DNA of 64,000 nt from Ponticoccus alexandrii (GCF_016806125.1 NZ_CP047166.1:1240001-1304000); one strand, 5' to 3'; shown: positions 30,561-40,384, counted from the first letter of the stretch. The notes: a model not told the origin generated them from the letters alone. Made by a program: numbers and translations.

Positions 30561-30809
30561 ATGACCATCTCACTCATGTTGGCCTGCCTCTGGGCGGTGG
30601 CGGCCAACGTCTTGGCAATTCTCCCCTCGCGAGACAATCACTGGACCCGGGCTTATTGGCTGATCGGGGTAGGCATCCCGCTGCTGGGCTATGTCACCTA
30701 CCAGAACGGGCCGTGGATCGGGCTGATCGTGCTTTTTGCGGGGATGAGCGTCCTGCGCTGGCCCCTGCGCTACCTCGGCGCTTGGGTAAAGCGGCGCACG
30801 ACGGGCTGA
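30561..30809 (+). CDS. DUF2484 small membrane protein of the dcw cluster
   Basis: An 82-residue membrane protein with three hydrophobic stretches: ~3-20, ~30-46 and ~52-68. WAVAANVLAILPSRDNHW and a basic tail (KRRTTG) are features of the DUF2484 family, which Rhodobacterales carry between murC and murB. No function is known; location suggests a role in envelope growth or division. AGGAAAGGGACGG precedes the start. It begins a new unit after the murC terminator. Confidence 0.8.
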   Translation: MTISLMLACLWAVAANVLAILPSRDNHWTRAYWLIGVGIPLLGYVTYQNGPWIGLIVLFAGMSVLRWPLRYLGAWVKRRTTG

Positions 30810-30909
30810 GCGAGGCCTTACCGCGGAGCGGGGAAGCGCCCTGGCGGCTGATCCGTCCCCCCTTTCTTGTGCAGCGGCGCCCCGGGACGCGGTATCGGCG
30901 GGCGGCTGA

Positions 30910-31033
30910 AAGCGGCTTCGAAGCCGCTTCCCGCCCGGCGGCCGCCGGGATCGCTTCGGGCCTGCGAAACCCTGTGTCGTGGTGCGGTCGGGTGCCCTGC
31001 CGCGCGGCGCTGAAGCGGCTTCGAAGCCGCTTC
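30910..31033. repeat. Two copies of a TTCGAA-centred palindrome
   Basis: The same 20-base perfect palindrome, AAGCGGCTTCGAAGCCGCTT, occurs at 30910-30929 and 31013-31032 (the second extended by one pair to 31012-31033). Both fall in the 337-base gap between the DUF2484 gene and the next small gene. The 57821-57840 palindrome has the same core with the arms inverted. No gene is seen in 30810-31146 otherwise. Confidence 0.75.
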
Positions 31034-31146
31034 GGTCCCGGGGCGACCGCAGCCGTATCCCGCCGGGCGCAGGGGTCGGGGATACCGGACTATGGGAACC
31101 GGTGTGGCTGACGCAAAGTTATCCCGACATCGAAGGGATTGCCGCC

Positions 31147-31419
31147 ATGCTTCTTTCCGTACCATTTGCAGCCTTCTTCCTGGCCCTCATCGCGGGCCAT
31201 CAGGCGATGTCCCGGGGCCGGGGCGCTGTGCTGGCCGGACTGGCCGCCCTGCTGGCGGCGCTGGGTGGCTGGGCCTTCTGGCGCGAGGCCACCACGCCCG
31301 GCCTCGACGTTCTGCTTTACACCTTGCTGATCTGGGGTGCGGTGCTGCCTGGCCTTGTCGCGCTTGGCCTCGGCGCGCTGGCGGGCCGGTTCGACCCGGG
31401 CGCCCGGCAGGCGGCGTAG
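31147..31419 (+). CDS. Small hypothetical membrane protein
   Basis: A 90-residue protein with three likely helices: residues ~2-18, ~27-44 and ~53-78. It is Ala/Leu/Gly-rich, with the only charged stretch between helices 2 and 3 (FWREATTPG). I do not recognise the family. A weak AAGGG lies before the start. It sits between the DUF2484 gene and murB in the same direction and may share their transcript. Codon composition is like its neighbours, and the helix pattern argues for a real gene. Confidence 0.6.
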   Translation: MLLSVPFAAFFLALIAGHQAMSRGRGAVLAGLAALLAALGGWAFWREATTPGLDVLLYTLLIWGAVLPGLVALGLGALAGRFDPGARQAA

Positions 31420-31551
31420 CCCGGCGTCCCCGGCATCGGGGCGCCGTGCCCGGGCAGGCCCGCCCGCTCCCAGGCGGCCTGCCCACCCCGGTCGTGCGGG
31501 CCCCCGCCGGTCGGGCTTGCCCTGCCGCGTTCGGCGGCGTAGCACGAGCGC

Positions 31552-32472
31552 ATGATCCAGATGCCCCAGACCCGTGGCCGGCTGACCCCCGACCGTCCCC
31601 TGAACGACCTGACCTGGCTGCGCGTCGGCGGTCCCGCGGACTGGTTGTTCCAGCCCGCCGACCGCGCGGACCTGAAGGCGTTTCTGGCGGCGCTGGACCC
31701 GGCGGTGCCGGTTTTTCCGATGGGCGTCGGGTCCAACCTGATCGTGCGGGACGGCGGGCTGCGGGCCGTGGTCATCCGTCTGGGCCGGGGCTTCAACGGG
31801 ATCTCGGTCGAGGGCATGCGGGTCACCGTGGGCGCCGCGGCGCTGGATGCTCATGTGGCCAAGCGCGCCGCCGAGGCGGGCGTCGACCTGACCTTCCTGC
31901 GCACCATCCCTGGCAGCATCGGCGGCGCCGTGCGCATGAACGCCGGATGCTACGGCACCTATACCGCCGATCACCTCAAGGCGGTGACCGTGGTGCTGCG
32001 CGACGGTCGCGAGGCGGTTCTGGACGCCGCCGCGCTGGACTTGGAATACCGGCAGAGCAGCCTGCCCGAGGGCGCGGTGATCGTCGAGGCGGTCTTCGAG
32101 GGTCTGCCGGGTGATCCCGCCGCGCTGGTCGCGCGCATGGAGGCGCAGCTGAAGAAGCGCGACGAGACCCAGCCCACCAAGGACCGCACCGCTGGCAGCA
32201 CCTTCCGCAACCCGGCCGGGTTCTCCTCGACCGGGCAGGCGGATGACGTGCACGATCTGAAGGCCTGGAAGGTCATCGACGAGGCCGGAATGCGCGGCGC
32301 CACGCTGGGCGGCGCGCAGATGAGCCCGAAGCATTCGAACTTTCTTGTCAACGCCGGAGGGGCCACCGCGGCGGACCTCGAATCACTTGGCGAGGAAGTG
32401 CGAAAAAGGGTTTTCCAACACAGCGGAATAGAGTTACACTGGGAAATCATGCGGGTCGGCGAAGCAGGATAA
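31552..32472 (+). CDS. murB: MurB, UDP-N-acetylenolpyruvoylglucosamine reductase
   Basis: A 306-residue FAD enzyme that reduces enolpyruvyl-UDP-GlcNAc to UDP-MurNAc with NADPH. FAD-binding motifs are [14 protein letters not shown] (~18-31), [13 protein letters not shown] (~57-69) and [21 protein letters not shown] (~113-133). The catalytic Ser lies in [11 protein letters not shown] and the catalytic Glu near the C-terminus in [10 protein letters not shown]. It is type II-like in length. An alternative ATG three codons downstream exists. It is followed after 174 bases by ddl. Confidence 0.96.
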   Translation: MIQMPQTRGRLTPDRPLNDLTWLRVGGPADWLFQPADRADLKAFLAALDPAVPVFPMGVGSNLIVRDGGLRAVVIRLGRGFNGISVEGMRVTVGAAALDAHVAKRAAEAGVDLTFLRTIPGSIGGAVRMNAGCYGTYTADHLKAVTVVLRDGREAVLDAAALDLEYRQSSLPEGAVIVEAVFEGLPGDPAALVARMEAQLKKRDETQPTKDRTAGSTFRNPAGFSSTGQADDVHDLKAWKVIDEAGMRGATLGGAQMSPKHSNFLVNAGGATAADLESLGEEVRKRVFQHSGIELHWEIMRVGEAG

Positions 32473-32646
32473 CTGCGCGACCTGCCAAGATTGGGCCGAA
32501 ACAGGCCCTGACAAGGTCGGACCCTGCGTGGTTCGGGCGAAAAATGGGCCGGAAAACGGCCCCGGCAGAAGACAGGCAGCACCATATAAGCTGCATAGAG
32601 GCGCGCAGCGACGGAACGGTCGTCGCGCCGGAAGAGGCGGTTTGGG

Positions 32647-33561
32647 ATGTCGAGCAGGGCACTCCCGAAGGTGGCGGTATTGAAGGGCGGACCCTCGGCT
32701 GAACGCGAGGTCTCGCTGGTTTCCGGTCGGGAATGTGCCGCCGCCCTGAGGGGCGAAGGATATGATGTCACCGAGGTGGATGCCGGGCCGGACCTGGTCA
32801 CCCGGTTGCAGGCGCTGAAGCCCGACGTGGTCTTCAATGCGCTGCACGGGCGTTGGGGCGAGGATGGTTGCGTGCAGGGCGTGATGGAGTGGCTGCGGCT
32901 GCCCTACACCCATTCCGGCGTGCTGGCCTCGGCGCTGGCCATGGACAAGGAACGGACCAAGCAGGTCTACCGTGCCGCCGGCCTGCCTGTCTGCGAGAGC
33001 CTTCTGGCCGACAAGGCCGAGGTCATGGCGCGGCATGTCATGGCGCCGCCCTATGTGGTCAAGCCCTATAACGAAGGCTCTTCGGTGGGCGTCTATCTTG
33101 TCGACAAGGGCGCCAACACGCCGCCGCGCCTGTCCGCGGACATGCCCGGGGTTGTCATGGTCGAGGCCTTCGCGCCCGGCCGCGAGCTGACGACCACCGT
33201 CATGGGCGACCGCGCGCTTGGGGTGACCGATATCGTGACCGATGGCTGGTACGACTACGACGCCAAGTACAAGGCGGGCGGGTCGCGCCACGTCTGCCCC
33301 GCCGAGATCCCCGCCGAGATCACCGAGGCCTGCCTCGACTACGCGCTGCGCGCGCATCGGGCGCTGGGGTGCCGGGGCGTATCGCGCACCGATTTTCGCT
33401 GGGACGAGGACAGGGGCCTGGCCGGGCTGATTCTGCTGGAGACCAACACCCAGCCGGGCATGACGCCGACCTCGCTGTCGCCCGAGCATGCGGGCCTGGT
33501 GGGCCTGACATTCGGCCAGTTCTGCGGATGGATGGTGGAGGACGCGTCGTGCGATCGCTGA
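32647..33561 (+). CDS. ddl: D-alanine-D-alanine ligase
   Basis: A 304-residue ATP-grasp ligase making the D-Ala-D-Ala dipeptide of peptidoglycan. [14 protein letters not shown] at ~11-24 holds the N-terminal Glu that orients the first D-Ala. The ATP loop is [12 protein letters not shown] at ~139-150, and [15 protein letters not shown] at ~262-276 contains the metal ligands. It is of DdlB type by size and by its place before ftsQ. A 174-base gap with a short GGGCCG/CGGCCC hairpin (32546-32562) precedes it. Confidence 0.96.
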   Translation: MSSRALPKVAVLKGGPSAEREVSLVSGRECAAALRGEGYDVTEVDAGPDLVTRLQALKPDVVFNALHGRWGEDGCVQGVMEWLRLPYTHSGVLASALAMDKERTKQVYRAAGLPVCESLLADKAEVMARHVMAPPYVVKPYNEGSSVGVYLVDKGANTPPRLSADMPGVVMVEAFAPGRELTTTVMGDRALGVTDIVTDGWYDYDAKYKAGGSRHVCPAEIPAEITEACLDYALRAHRALGCRGVSRTDFRWDEDRGLAGLILLETNTQPGMTPTSLSPEHAGLVGLTFGQFCGWMVEDASCDR

Positions 33562-33586
33562 GCGCTGCGTCCGGGTCCGAACGGGC

Positions 33587-33613
33587 CAAGGGAGTATTTG
33601 TGCAGAGAAGAAG
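33587..33613 (-). repeat. Dispersed intergenic repeat, degenerate copy E
   Basis: On the minus strand this reads CTTCTTCTCTG, then CAAATACTCCC, matching the first half of copies B-D (CTTCTCTGGT then AAATACCTC). The G-rich hairpin half is missing. It lies in the 220-base gap between ddl and ftsQ, orientated against the genes. Confidence 0.45.
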
Positions 33614-33781
33614 CACAGGTTTCGCGTCCCGGCTCGAGGCGGTGCTGCGGGGCGGCGGCGGCTTTTCGGTCCTTGTGCCAAGAGGAAACAGGACGGGGCG
33701 CTTGATCGGTGTGCGGGTGCTGTGCGGGCCGGCGATCCGGCTGTGTGTCGGTCCGGTCGGGCCAGTGAGCGGGGGGGCAGC

Positions 33782-34768
33782 ATGGTCGAGGTGAACCACG
33801 ACGGGCCGCAGATGGCGCGGCTGGACCCGCGGGTCTCGCGCATGCGCTACCGGATGGAGCGGCTGATGCTGACGCCGCTGTTCCGCTTCACCCTGCGGGT
33901 CGGGCTGCCCTTCGCGCTGTGTTTCGGGGGCGCCTCGCTGTGGTTCTCGACCGAGGCCAACCGCGAGGCCTTCAACCTGATGATCAGCGACGTGCAGGCG
34001 GCGGTTCAGAACCGCCCCGAGTTCCAGGTCAAGCTGATGGCGGTCGATGGCGCCTCTGTGCCGGTTGCCCAGGCGATCCGGGCCGAGATCCCGGTCGATT
34101 TCCCGATCAGCTCTTTCGAACTGGACCTGACCGATATGCAGGCCCGGGTGGCGGCGCTGGACGCCGTCCGCTCGGCCGATCTGCGCATCCGGCAAAGCGG
34201 TGTCCTGCAGGTGGACGTGGTCGAGCGGCAACCGGTGGTTCTGTGGCGTGCCGCGGACGGGCTTTTCCTGCTGGACGAGGAGGGGGTCACCGTCGGACCG
34301 GCGGGCAGCCGCATGGAGCACGCCGAGCTGCCGGTCATCGCGGGCGACATCCTGCGCCCCGAGGAGGCGGCGCTTCTGGCGGCACGCTCCGCGACGCTGT
34401 CCGATGCGGACCGGCGGCGCGCCGAGGCGCTGCGGCTGAGCATGCGCGAGGTCGTTTCCGAGGCGCTGGCGCTGTATCGGGCGGCGGAACCCCTGCAGGG
34501 GCGGCTGCGCGGCTTCGAACGCATGGGCGCCCGGCGGTGGGATGTGGTGCTGGACCGGGACCAGCGCATCCTTCTGCCCGAGAGCGGCGCCGTGCGGGCG
34601 CTGGAGCATGTGACGGCGCTGGCTCTGGCGCCGCATGTCAAACTACTGTCGCGTGATCTGCTGGCGGTCGATCTTCGGCTGCCGCATCGCCCGACCATCA
34701 GATTGAGCGACGACGCCATGCAGGAGATGTGGCGCGTCAAGGCATCCAAAGCCGGTGGGGACCAATAA
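33782..34768 (+). CDS. ftsQ: FtsQ, divisome bitopic membrane protein
   Basis: A 328-residue protein with a ~45-residue cytosolic N-terminus, one membrane helix (~44-62, LRVGLPFALCFGGASLWF) and a periplasmic part. The latter begins with a POTRA-like domain (FQVKLMAVDGASVPVAQAIRAEI) and includes VVERQPVVLWRAADGLFLLDEEG, the FtsQ signature. FtsQ scaffolds FtsB-FtsL and links early and late division proteins. A GGGGGG stretch lies before the chosen ATG. It ends two bases before ftsA, so the two are co-translated. Confidence 0.93.
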   Translation: MVEVNHDGPQMARLDPRVSRMRYRMERLMLTPLFRFTLRVGLPFALCFGGASLWFSTEANREAFNLMISDVQAAVQNRPEFQVKLMAVDGASVPVAQAIRAEIPVDFPISSFELDLTDMQARVAALDAVRSADLRIRQSGVLQVDVVERQPVVLWRAADGLFLLDEEGVTVGPAGSRMEHAELPVIAGDILRPEEAALLAARSATLSDADRRRAEALRLSMREVVSEALALYRAAEPLQGRLRGFERMGARRWDVVLDRDQRILLPESGAVRALEHVTALALAPHVKLLSRDLLAVDLRLPHRPTIRLSDDAMQEMWRVKASKAGGDQ

Positions 34769-34770
34769 CA

Positions 34771-36099
34771 ATGATCGAGCTGTACGAATCCCAAAGGGCC
34801 ATGCGGAACATGCGCCGCGCCGCCATGCAGCGGGGTGTGGTTGCGATCCTCGACGTGGGCTCTTCGAAGATCGCCTGCCTCGTGCTGCGCTTCGACGGGA
34901 CCGACCCCAGCGACGACGGCATCGGGTCGCTGGCCGGGCAGTCCGGCTTTCGGGTGATCGGTGCGGCGACGACGCGGTCGCGCGGCGTGCGCTTCGGCGA
35001 GATCCACTCGATGGGAGAGACCGAGCGCGCGATCCGCACCGCAGTGCAGGCGGCGCAGAAGATGGCCGGCATTCGTGTCGACCATGTCATCGCCGCCTTC
35101 TCGGGCGCCGAGCCGCGCAGCTACGGGCTGGCGGGGCAGGTCGAGGTCATGGGCACCACGGTGGACGAGCAGGACGTGGCTCGCGTGCTTTCCGCCTGCG
35201 ATGCGCCGGATTTCGGCCATGGCCGCGAGGTGCTGCACGCGCAGCCGGTGAACTTCGCGCTGGACCACCGATCCGGCCTGATCGACCCTCGCGGGCAAAT
35301 CGGCAACGAGCTATCCTGCGACATGCACATGCTGACCGTCGACGGGCAGGCGATCCAGAACCTCGCCTATTGCGTCAAGCGCTGCGATCTGGAACTGGCC
35401 GGTCTGGCGTCCTCCGCCTATGTCTCGGGCATCTCGGCGCTGGTCGAGGACGAGCAGGAACTGGGCGCGGCCTGCATCGACATGGGCGGCGGCGCGACCG
35501 GCCTGTCGATCTTCATCAAGAAGCACATGATCTATGCCGACACGGTGCGGATGGGGGGCGATCACGTCACCTCTGACATCTCCATGGGTCTTCAGGTGCC
35601 GATGGCCACCGCCGAGCGCATCAAGACCTTCTACGGCGGCGTCGTGGCCACCGGGATGGACGACCGCGAGATGATCGAGACCGGCGGCGAGACCGGCGAT
35701 TGGGAACACGACCGCCGCACCGTCAGCCGTGCCGAGCTGATCGGCATCATGCGCCCGCGTGTCGAGGAGATCCTCGAAGAGGTGCGCGTGCGGCTGGATG
35801 CGGCGGGCTTCGACCATCTGCCCAGCCAGCAGATCGTGCTGACCGGTGCGGCCAGCCAGATTCCGGGGCTTGATGGCCTCGCTTCCAAGATCCTCGGCCA
35901 GCAGGTGCGCCTTGGCCGCCCGCTGCGCGTGCATGGCCTGCCTCAGGCGGCCACCGGGCCGGGCTTTGCCAGTGCGGTGGGGCTGTGCCTTTTCGCGGCG
36001 CATCCGCAGGACGAATGGTGGGACTTCGAACTGCCCGTTGACCGGCTGCCCGCGCGCAGCCTGAAGCGTGCCGTGCAGTGGTTCCGCGAGAACTGGTGA
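34771..36099 (+). CDS. ftsA: FtsA, actin-like FtsZ membrane anchor
   Basis: A 442-residue actin-fold ATPase that tethers FtsZ to the membrane. Phosphate loops are VAILDVGSSKIACLV (~24-38) and ACIDMGGGATGLSIF (~233-247); LTGAASQIPGL (~358) is the adenosine motif. The C-terminal LKRAVQWFRENW is the amphipathic membrane-targeting helix. It follows ftsQ by two bases. Instead of ftsZ, the next gene is a methyltransferase-like protein 15 bases downstream. Confidence 0.97.
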   Translation: MIELYESQRAMRNMRRAAMQRGVVAILDVGSSKIACLVLRFDGTDPSDDGIGSLAGQSGFRVIGAATTRSRGVRFGEIHSMGETERAIRTAVQAAQKMAGIRVDHVIAAFSGAEPRSYGLAGQVEVMGTTVDEQDVARVLSACDAPDFGHGREVLHAQPVNFALDHRSGLIDPRGQIGNELSCDMHMLTVDGQAIQNLAYCVKRCDLELAGLASSAYVSGISALVEDEQELGAACIDMGGGATGLSIFIKKHMIYADTVRMGGDHVTSDISMGLQVPMATAERIKTFYGGVVATGMDDREMIETGGETGDWEHDRRTVSRAELIGIMRPRVEEILEEVRVRLDAAGFDHLPSQQIVLTGAASQIPGLDGLASKILGQQVRLGRPLRVHGLPQAATGPGFASAVGLCLFAAHPQDEWWDFELPVDRLPARSLKRAVQWFRENW

Positions 36100-36114
36100 C
36101 AAGGTGCTGTTCAG

Positions 36115-36792
36115 ATGAGCTTTCTCAAGAAGCTGCTTGGTAAGGGCGGCAAGACGCCTGATCGGTCCGATCAGGCGGTTTACCTGCATCAGTATCCGGG
36201 CGGCTATGACGAGTATCGCAAGACGCAGATCCACCACAACAAGCGCAAGCTGGACAAGGTCTGGGCGGATGAAACCGTGCTTGACCGCGTGGTGGCGGAC
36301 CTGCGGGCGCGCGGGCTGGGCAAGAGCGGCATCTGCCACGGTGCCCGCAACGGGTTTGAGGTCGCGCATCTGCGCAGGGCGCTGGACGGCGACGTGATCG
36401 GGACCGACATCTCGGACACCGCGACGCAGTTCGACCACATGGTGACCTGGGATTTCCACGATCCGAACCCCGAGTGGGAGGGCCGGTTCGACTTCGTCTA
36501 TACCAACTCTCTGGATCAGGCGATGGAGCCGCAGAAGGCGCTGGCCAGCTGGGCCCGGCAGATCCAGCCGAAGGGCTGCATCTACATCGAACACACCATG
36601 GGCCATTCCGCACAGGAAGCCGGAGCCAAGGACCCCTTCGGCGCGCACCCCATGGTGATGCCCTACCTGATCTTCCAGTGGGGGCGGGGCCGCTACGCGC
36701 TGGCCGACATCATCGAGGTCGAGGCCAAGGCCAACAAGAATATCCCGGCCTGGCTTTTCGTTTTGCAGAGAGCGGACGCGGAAGCCGTGTAA
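36115..36792 (+). CDS. Methyltransferase-like protein inserted between ftsA and ftsZ
   Basis: A 225-residue cytosolic protein. The centre resembles a class I SAM methyltransferase fold: GICHGARNGFEVAHL (~75-89) in the motif I position, DVIGTDISDTA (~93-103) as motif II, WDFHDP (~112-117) and FDFVYTNSLDQAMEPQKAL (~124-142) as motif IV and after. Motif I lacks the usual GxGxG (it has GARNG), so SAM binding needs proof. The N-terminus is basic (MSFLKKLLGKGGK), like a membrane-surface helix. The 15-base gap to ftsA implies co-transcription. I do not know a named family; it could also be a divergent glycan-modifying enzyme. Confidence 0.75.
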   Translation: MSFLKKLLGKGGKTPDRSDQAVYLHQYPGGYDEYRKTQIHHNKRKLDKVWADETVLDRVVADLRARGLGKSGICHGARNGFEVAHLRRALDGDVIGTDISDTATQFDHMVTWDFHDPNPEWEGRFDFVYTNSLDQAMEPQKALASWARQIQPKGCIYIEHTMGHSAQEAGAKDPFGAHPMVMPYLIFQWGRGRYALADIIEVEAKANKNIPAWLFVLQRADAEAV

Positions 36793-37292
36793 GGTCTCGT
36801 CGCGGGGAAGAAGGCGGCCGGGTCGTCGGGCTGTCGGAGGTGGTCGAGGGCTGCCCCTTCGCAGTGGGCGCGTTCAAGGTGCTGGATGTCCCTGCGCTGG
36901 CGGGGCGGCTGACGAAACGGAAGGCGCCGCAACGGGCGCTTTTCCGCATTTTCGGGCGTGACCTTCGGGCGCCTGTGGATTATTATGTGCACAACACCTC
37001 CGCAGAGGGGCAATTTAGAGGCTGACACGGGTCGGGCAGACCCCCATTGGACCGGCTGGAAAAGCACCGCAAGCCTTGCGGCATCTGTTGGTATGCTTGT
37101 GTCCCGGTCGCCCGCACATACCCGATATGGCAGTTTCGGCGAAAACTCGCGGAAATGCGGCTGGAATGTGGCAGATTTGGTGGAAAACTGCTGTTTTTCT
37201 GGTGACGCCCGCGTTAACAGCGGCTAGAGTTGACAATAACGGGCCGACGACAGGTCCGGCAGTTGGGTGACAAAGACACAGGCGGACATATC
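36793..37292 (+). other. Long 500-base leader before ftsZ
   Basis: No convincing gene is seen. From about 36955 the sequence becomes AT-richer than the flanks. It contains a perfect TTGACA at 37230-37235 without a recognisable -10 at 16-18 bases, and TTAA at 37214. A 60-codon open stretch from about 36830 to 37022 is protein-like in composition but has no ribosome site. A dedicated ftsZ promoter probably lies here. Confidence 0.45.
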
Positions 37293-38906
37293 ATGGCACT
37301 GAACCTTTCCCTGCCCGGACAGGACGAACTGAAACCTCGTATCACGGTCTTCGGCGTGGGCGGGGCAGGCGGCAATGCCGTCAACAACATGATCGACAAG
37401 AACCTCGAAGGCGTCGATTTCGTTGTCGCCAACACGGATGCGCAGGCGCTTCAACAAAGCCAGGCCGCCAGCCGAGTGCAGCTGGGCGTGAAGGTGACCG
37501 AGGGGCTAGGCGCGGGCGCGCGTCCCTCTGTCGGTGCCGCCGCCGCCGAAGAGAGCATCGAACAGATCGTCGACCACCTTGCCGGGGCGCATATGTGCTT
37601 CATCACCGCAGGCATGGGTGGTGGCACCGGCACCGGCGCCGCGCCGATCATCGCGCAGGCCGCGCGTGAGCTGGGCGTGCTGACCGTCGGCGTCGTGACC
37701 AAGCCCTTCCAGTTCGAGGGCGCCAAGCGGATGAAGCAGGCGGAAGAGGGCGTCGAGACCCTGCAAAAGATGGTCGACACCCTGATCATCATTCCGAACC
37801 AGAACCTGTTCCGCCTTGCCAACGAAAAGACCACCTTCACCGACGCCTTCTCGATGGCCGACGATGTCCTGTATCAGGGCGTGAAGGGTGTGACCGACCT
37901 GATGGTCCGTCCGGGCCTGATTAACCTCGACTTTGCCGACGTCCGCGCCGTGATGGACGAGATGGGCAAGGCGATGATGGGCACCGGCGAGGCCGAGGGC
38001 GAAGAGCGCGCGATCCAGGCAGCCGAGAAGGCTATAGCGAACCCGCTGCTGGACGAGATCAGCCTCAAGGGCGCCAAGGGCGTGCTGATCAACATCACCG
38101 GCGGACACGACCTGACCCTCTTCGAACTGGACGAAGCCGCGAACTGCATCCGCGAGCAGGTCGACCAGGACGCCAACATCATCGTCGGTTCGACGCTGGA
38201 CGAAAGCATGGGCGGCCGGATGCGCGTGTCCGTCGTGGCGACCGGCATAGACGCCTCGGAGAACGTCGGCGACGTTCCGGTGCCGCGCCGTTCGTTGCGC
38301 ACGCCGCTGCCGCAGGCGACAGAGGTGGCCCAGCCCGAATCCGCGGCCCCGGCGCCGCAGCCCGCACCGGTTGCCGCGCAGGCGCCTGAGCCTGCGCCGG
38401 AACACGAACCTACGCTGTTCTCGGGCATGGACGAGGCGGTACAGTACGAAGAGCCGCGGCAGCACTACCAGCCCGAGCCGGTGGCACAGGACGACGGCCT
38501 GCCGCCGCCCGCCTACCAGCCGCAGGTGGCCGAGTTCCGCCCGCAGCCGGACACCATCGAGGCCGATCCGCAGGACTATGTGGCGCCCCGCAATGCCGCG
38601 CCCGGTACGCCGAGCCCGCAGACGATGGACCGGCTGAAGGCCGCCGCCGCGCGCCAGCGTGAAGAGCAGGCTGCAGCCCGTCCCGCGCCGCAGCACGCCG
38701 AGGATAAGCCGCGCTTTTCGGTCAATTCGCTGATCGGCCGGATGACCGGACAGGGCGAGGGCCACGGCGGCCAGGCGCCGCAGGCGCGCCGCCAGCAGCC
38801 GACCGTCCAGTCGCGCCCCGCGCCGGCCCCGGTGCAGCAGCACGATACGGATGCCGAAGACGACCGGATCGAAATCCCCGCCTTCCTGCGCCGTCAGGCC
38901 AACTGA
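37293..38906 (+). CDS. ftsZ: FtsZ, tubulin-like division GTPase
   Basis: A 537-residue GTPase that forms the Z ring. [15 protein letters not shown] (~18-32), the tubulin signature [12 protein letters not shown] (~103-114) and the T7 catalytic loop [15 protein letters not shown] (~204-218) are intact. The globular core ends near residue 320. A ~200-residue Pro/Ala/Gln-rich linker follows, long as is typical of Alphaproteobacteria. The C-terminal peptide [14 protein letters not shown] binds FtsA and other partners. The start at 37293 gives [10 protein letters not shown], the conserved N-terminus. An intrinsic terminator lies 25 bases after the stop. Confidence 0.98.
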   Translation: MALNLSLPGQDELKPRITVFGVGGAGGNAVNNMIDKNLEGVDFVVANTDAQALQQSQAASRVQLGVKVTEGLGAGARPSVGAAAAEESIEQIVDHLAGAHMCFITAGMGGGTGTGAAPIIAQAARELGVLTVGVVTKPFQFEGAKRMKQAEEGVETLQKMVDTLIIIPNQNLFRLANEKTTFTDAFSMADDVLYQGVKGVTDLMVRPGLINLDFADVRAVMDEMGKAMMGTGEAEGEERAIQAAEKAIANPLLDEISLKGAKGVLINITGGHDLTLFELDEAANCIREQVDQDANIIVGSTLDESMGGRMRVSVVATGIDASENVGDVPVPRRSLRTPLPQATEVAQPESAAPAPQPAPVAAQAPEPAPEHEPTLFSGMDEAVQYEEPRQHYQPEPVAQDDGLPPPAYQPQVAEFRPQPDTIEADPQDYVAPRNAAPGTPSPQTMDRLKAAAARQREEQAAARPAPQHAEDKPRFSVNSLIGRMTGQGEGHGGQAPQARRQQPTVQSRPAPAPVQQHDTDAEDDRIEIPAFLRRQAN

Positions 38907-38931
38907 CCCGCCAGAGGCCGGAACCCGAACA

Positions 38932-38971
38932 AAGGCGCCCCCCGGACGATCCCGGGGGGCGCTTTCGTTTT
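38932..38971 (+). terminator. Intrinsic terminator after ftsZ
   Basis: GCGCCCCCCGG pairs perfectly with CCGGGGGGCGC (11 bp), extended by AAG/TTT, with a six-base loop, then TTTCGTTTT. It separates ftsZ from lpxC. The remaining 38972-39329 has no gene that I can support; it includes an AT-rich patch near 39135-39155 that may hold the lpxC promoter. Confidence 0.9.
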
Positions 38972-39329
38972 CGGAAGGAAATCCCTGTGAGGAGAGGCGG
39001 CAAGGCCATTTGCAGCAACGCAAGCAGGGCGCGGCTTGAGTGAAGCCAAGGGGTGCGCCTCTGTCGAAAAGCGGCGGGAATGCGTATTTTCCGGCGTCGT
39101 AAGCTGCCGTTTTGCACGCCTTTGTGGGGGGGTAAAAGTTAATTGAATTCAGTGGGTTGAGTGGGGCATCACTGCCCGTTGGCGGGGTTCTGCCGATGTC
39201 CTTCGGGCCGATGTTTCACTCGGTTGCAATCTTTGATTTGAGAGCCTGCCCCCCCATGCCCTATCTACCCTTCAAGGCCGCACTTCCGTGGGGGAGTGCG
39301 CAGTTTTCTAGGTCAACCGGAGGTTTGTC

Positions 39330-40256
39330 GTGCAAACCACCTTGCGTTCATCCGTATCCTTCGACGGCGTCGGTCTGCATTCCGGCGAACCCGCCCGGCT
39401 GACCATCCGTCCCGCAGGCGCCGATCACGGCATCTGGTTCCGCCGCACCGACATCGCCCTTGGCGATACCTGCATCCCTGCCCGCTGGGACCAGGTCGAG
39501 GTCTCGCCGCTTTGCACGCGCATCGTCAACCGCGCCGGGGTATCGGTTTCGACCATCGAACACGTGATGGCCGCGCTGGCGGGATGTGGCGTGCACAATG
39601 CCCTTGTCGAGATCGACGGTCCCGAAGTGCCGATCCTCGACGGCTCTGCCGCGCCCTTCGTGCGCGGAATCGTGTCCCGTGGCGTCCGCCTGCTGGGCAA
39701 GCCGCTGATGGCGATCGAGATCACCGCGCCGGTCGAGGTGCGCACTCAGCACGGGCTGGCCCGTCTGACCCCGGCGACAGGGCCCGGGCTGTCGATGGAT
39801 TTCCGCATTGCTTTCCCCGATGCCGCTATCGGCGAACAGTCCAAGCGGCTCGACCTTGCCAACGGCACCTTCGTGCGCGAACTCTGCGACAGCCGCACCT
39901 TCTGCCGCGCCGCCGATGTCGACGCCATGCGGGCGGTGGGCAAGGCGCTGGGGGGTACCTATGAGAACGCCGTCGTCGTGGACGGCGACAAGGTCCTCAG
40001 CCCGGGCGGGCTGCGCCACGCCGACGAGGCCGTGCGCCATAAGATGCTCGACGCCCTTGGCGATCTCGCGCTGGCGGGCCTGCCGATCCTCGGCCACTAC
40101 GAGGGTGACAAGGCGGGGCACGCCATGACCAACGCCCTGCTGCATGCGCTCTTCGCCACGCCAGAGTCCTACCGCGTTGTGATCGTTGATGAATACACCG
40201 CGGCCCGGCTGCCCGGCGCGGGTGTCGAGCGGGCCGAGATTCCGGCTGTCGCCTGA
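39330..40256 (+). CDS. lpxC: LpxC, UDP-3-O-acyl-GlcNAc deacetylase
   Basis: A 308-residue zinc hydrolase catalysing the committed step of lipid A synthesis. Zinc ligands are in STIEHVMAALAG (His ~72) and HKMLDALGDLAL (His ~235 and Asp ~239); GHYEGDKAGH near ~250-259 holds the catalytic His. GVGLHSGEPARLTI at ~14-27 is the N-terminal family motif. The start codon is GTG at 39330, placed seven bases after GGAGG. It follows ftsZ as in many Proteobacteria, though a terminator separates them. Confidence 0.96.
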   Translation: MQTTLRSSVSFDGVGLHSGEPARLTIRPAGADHGIWFRRTDIALGDTCIPARWDQVEVSPLCTRIVNRAGVSVSTIEHVMAALAGCGVHNALVEIDGPEVPILDGSAAPFVRGIVSRGVRLLGKPLMAIEITAPVEVRTQHGLARLTPATGPGLSMDFRIAFPDAAIGEQSKRLDLANGTFVRELCDSRTFCRAADVDAMRAVGKALGGTYENAVVVDGDKVLSPGGLRHADEAVRHKMLDALGDLALAGLPILGHYEGDKAGHAMTNALLHALFATPESYRVVIVDEYTAARLPGAGVERAEIPAVA

Positions 40257-40384
40257 GCGCGAGGCTTGGGCGACATGCTGCGCAGAAAAGGCATCAACAG
40301 GCGTTTTGCACCGGAAATTAATGTGCTAGACCCTTCGCCAAGACGGCCTTATTGACGGGTCGGACAACAGCAGGGGTGGCGGAC

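Noticed and set aside
36830-37022. 60-codon open stretch after the methyltransferase-like gene as a gene remnant
   Set aside because: It lacks a start and ribosome site and I recognise no family; kept only as a note in the leader description.
37214-37229. Possible CtrA site (TTAA-N7-TAGA) before ftsZ
   Set aside because: The second half does not match TTAA, and a single partial match is expected by chance in this AT-richer stretch.
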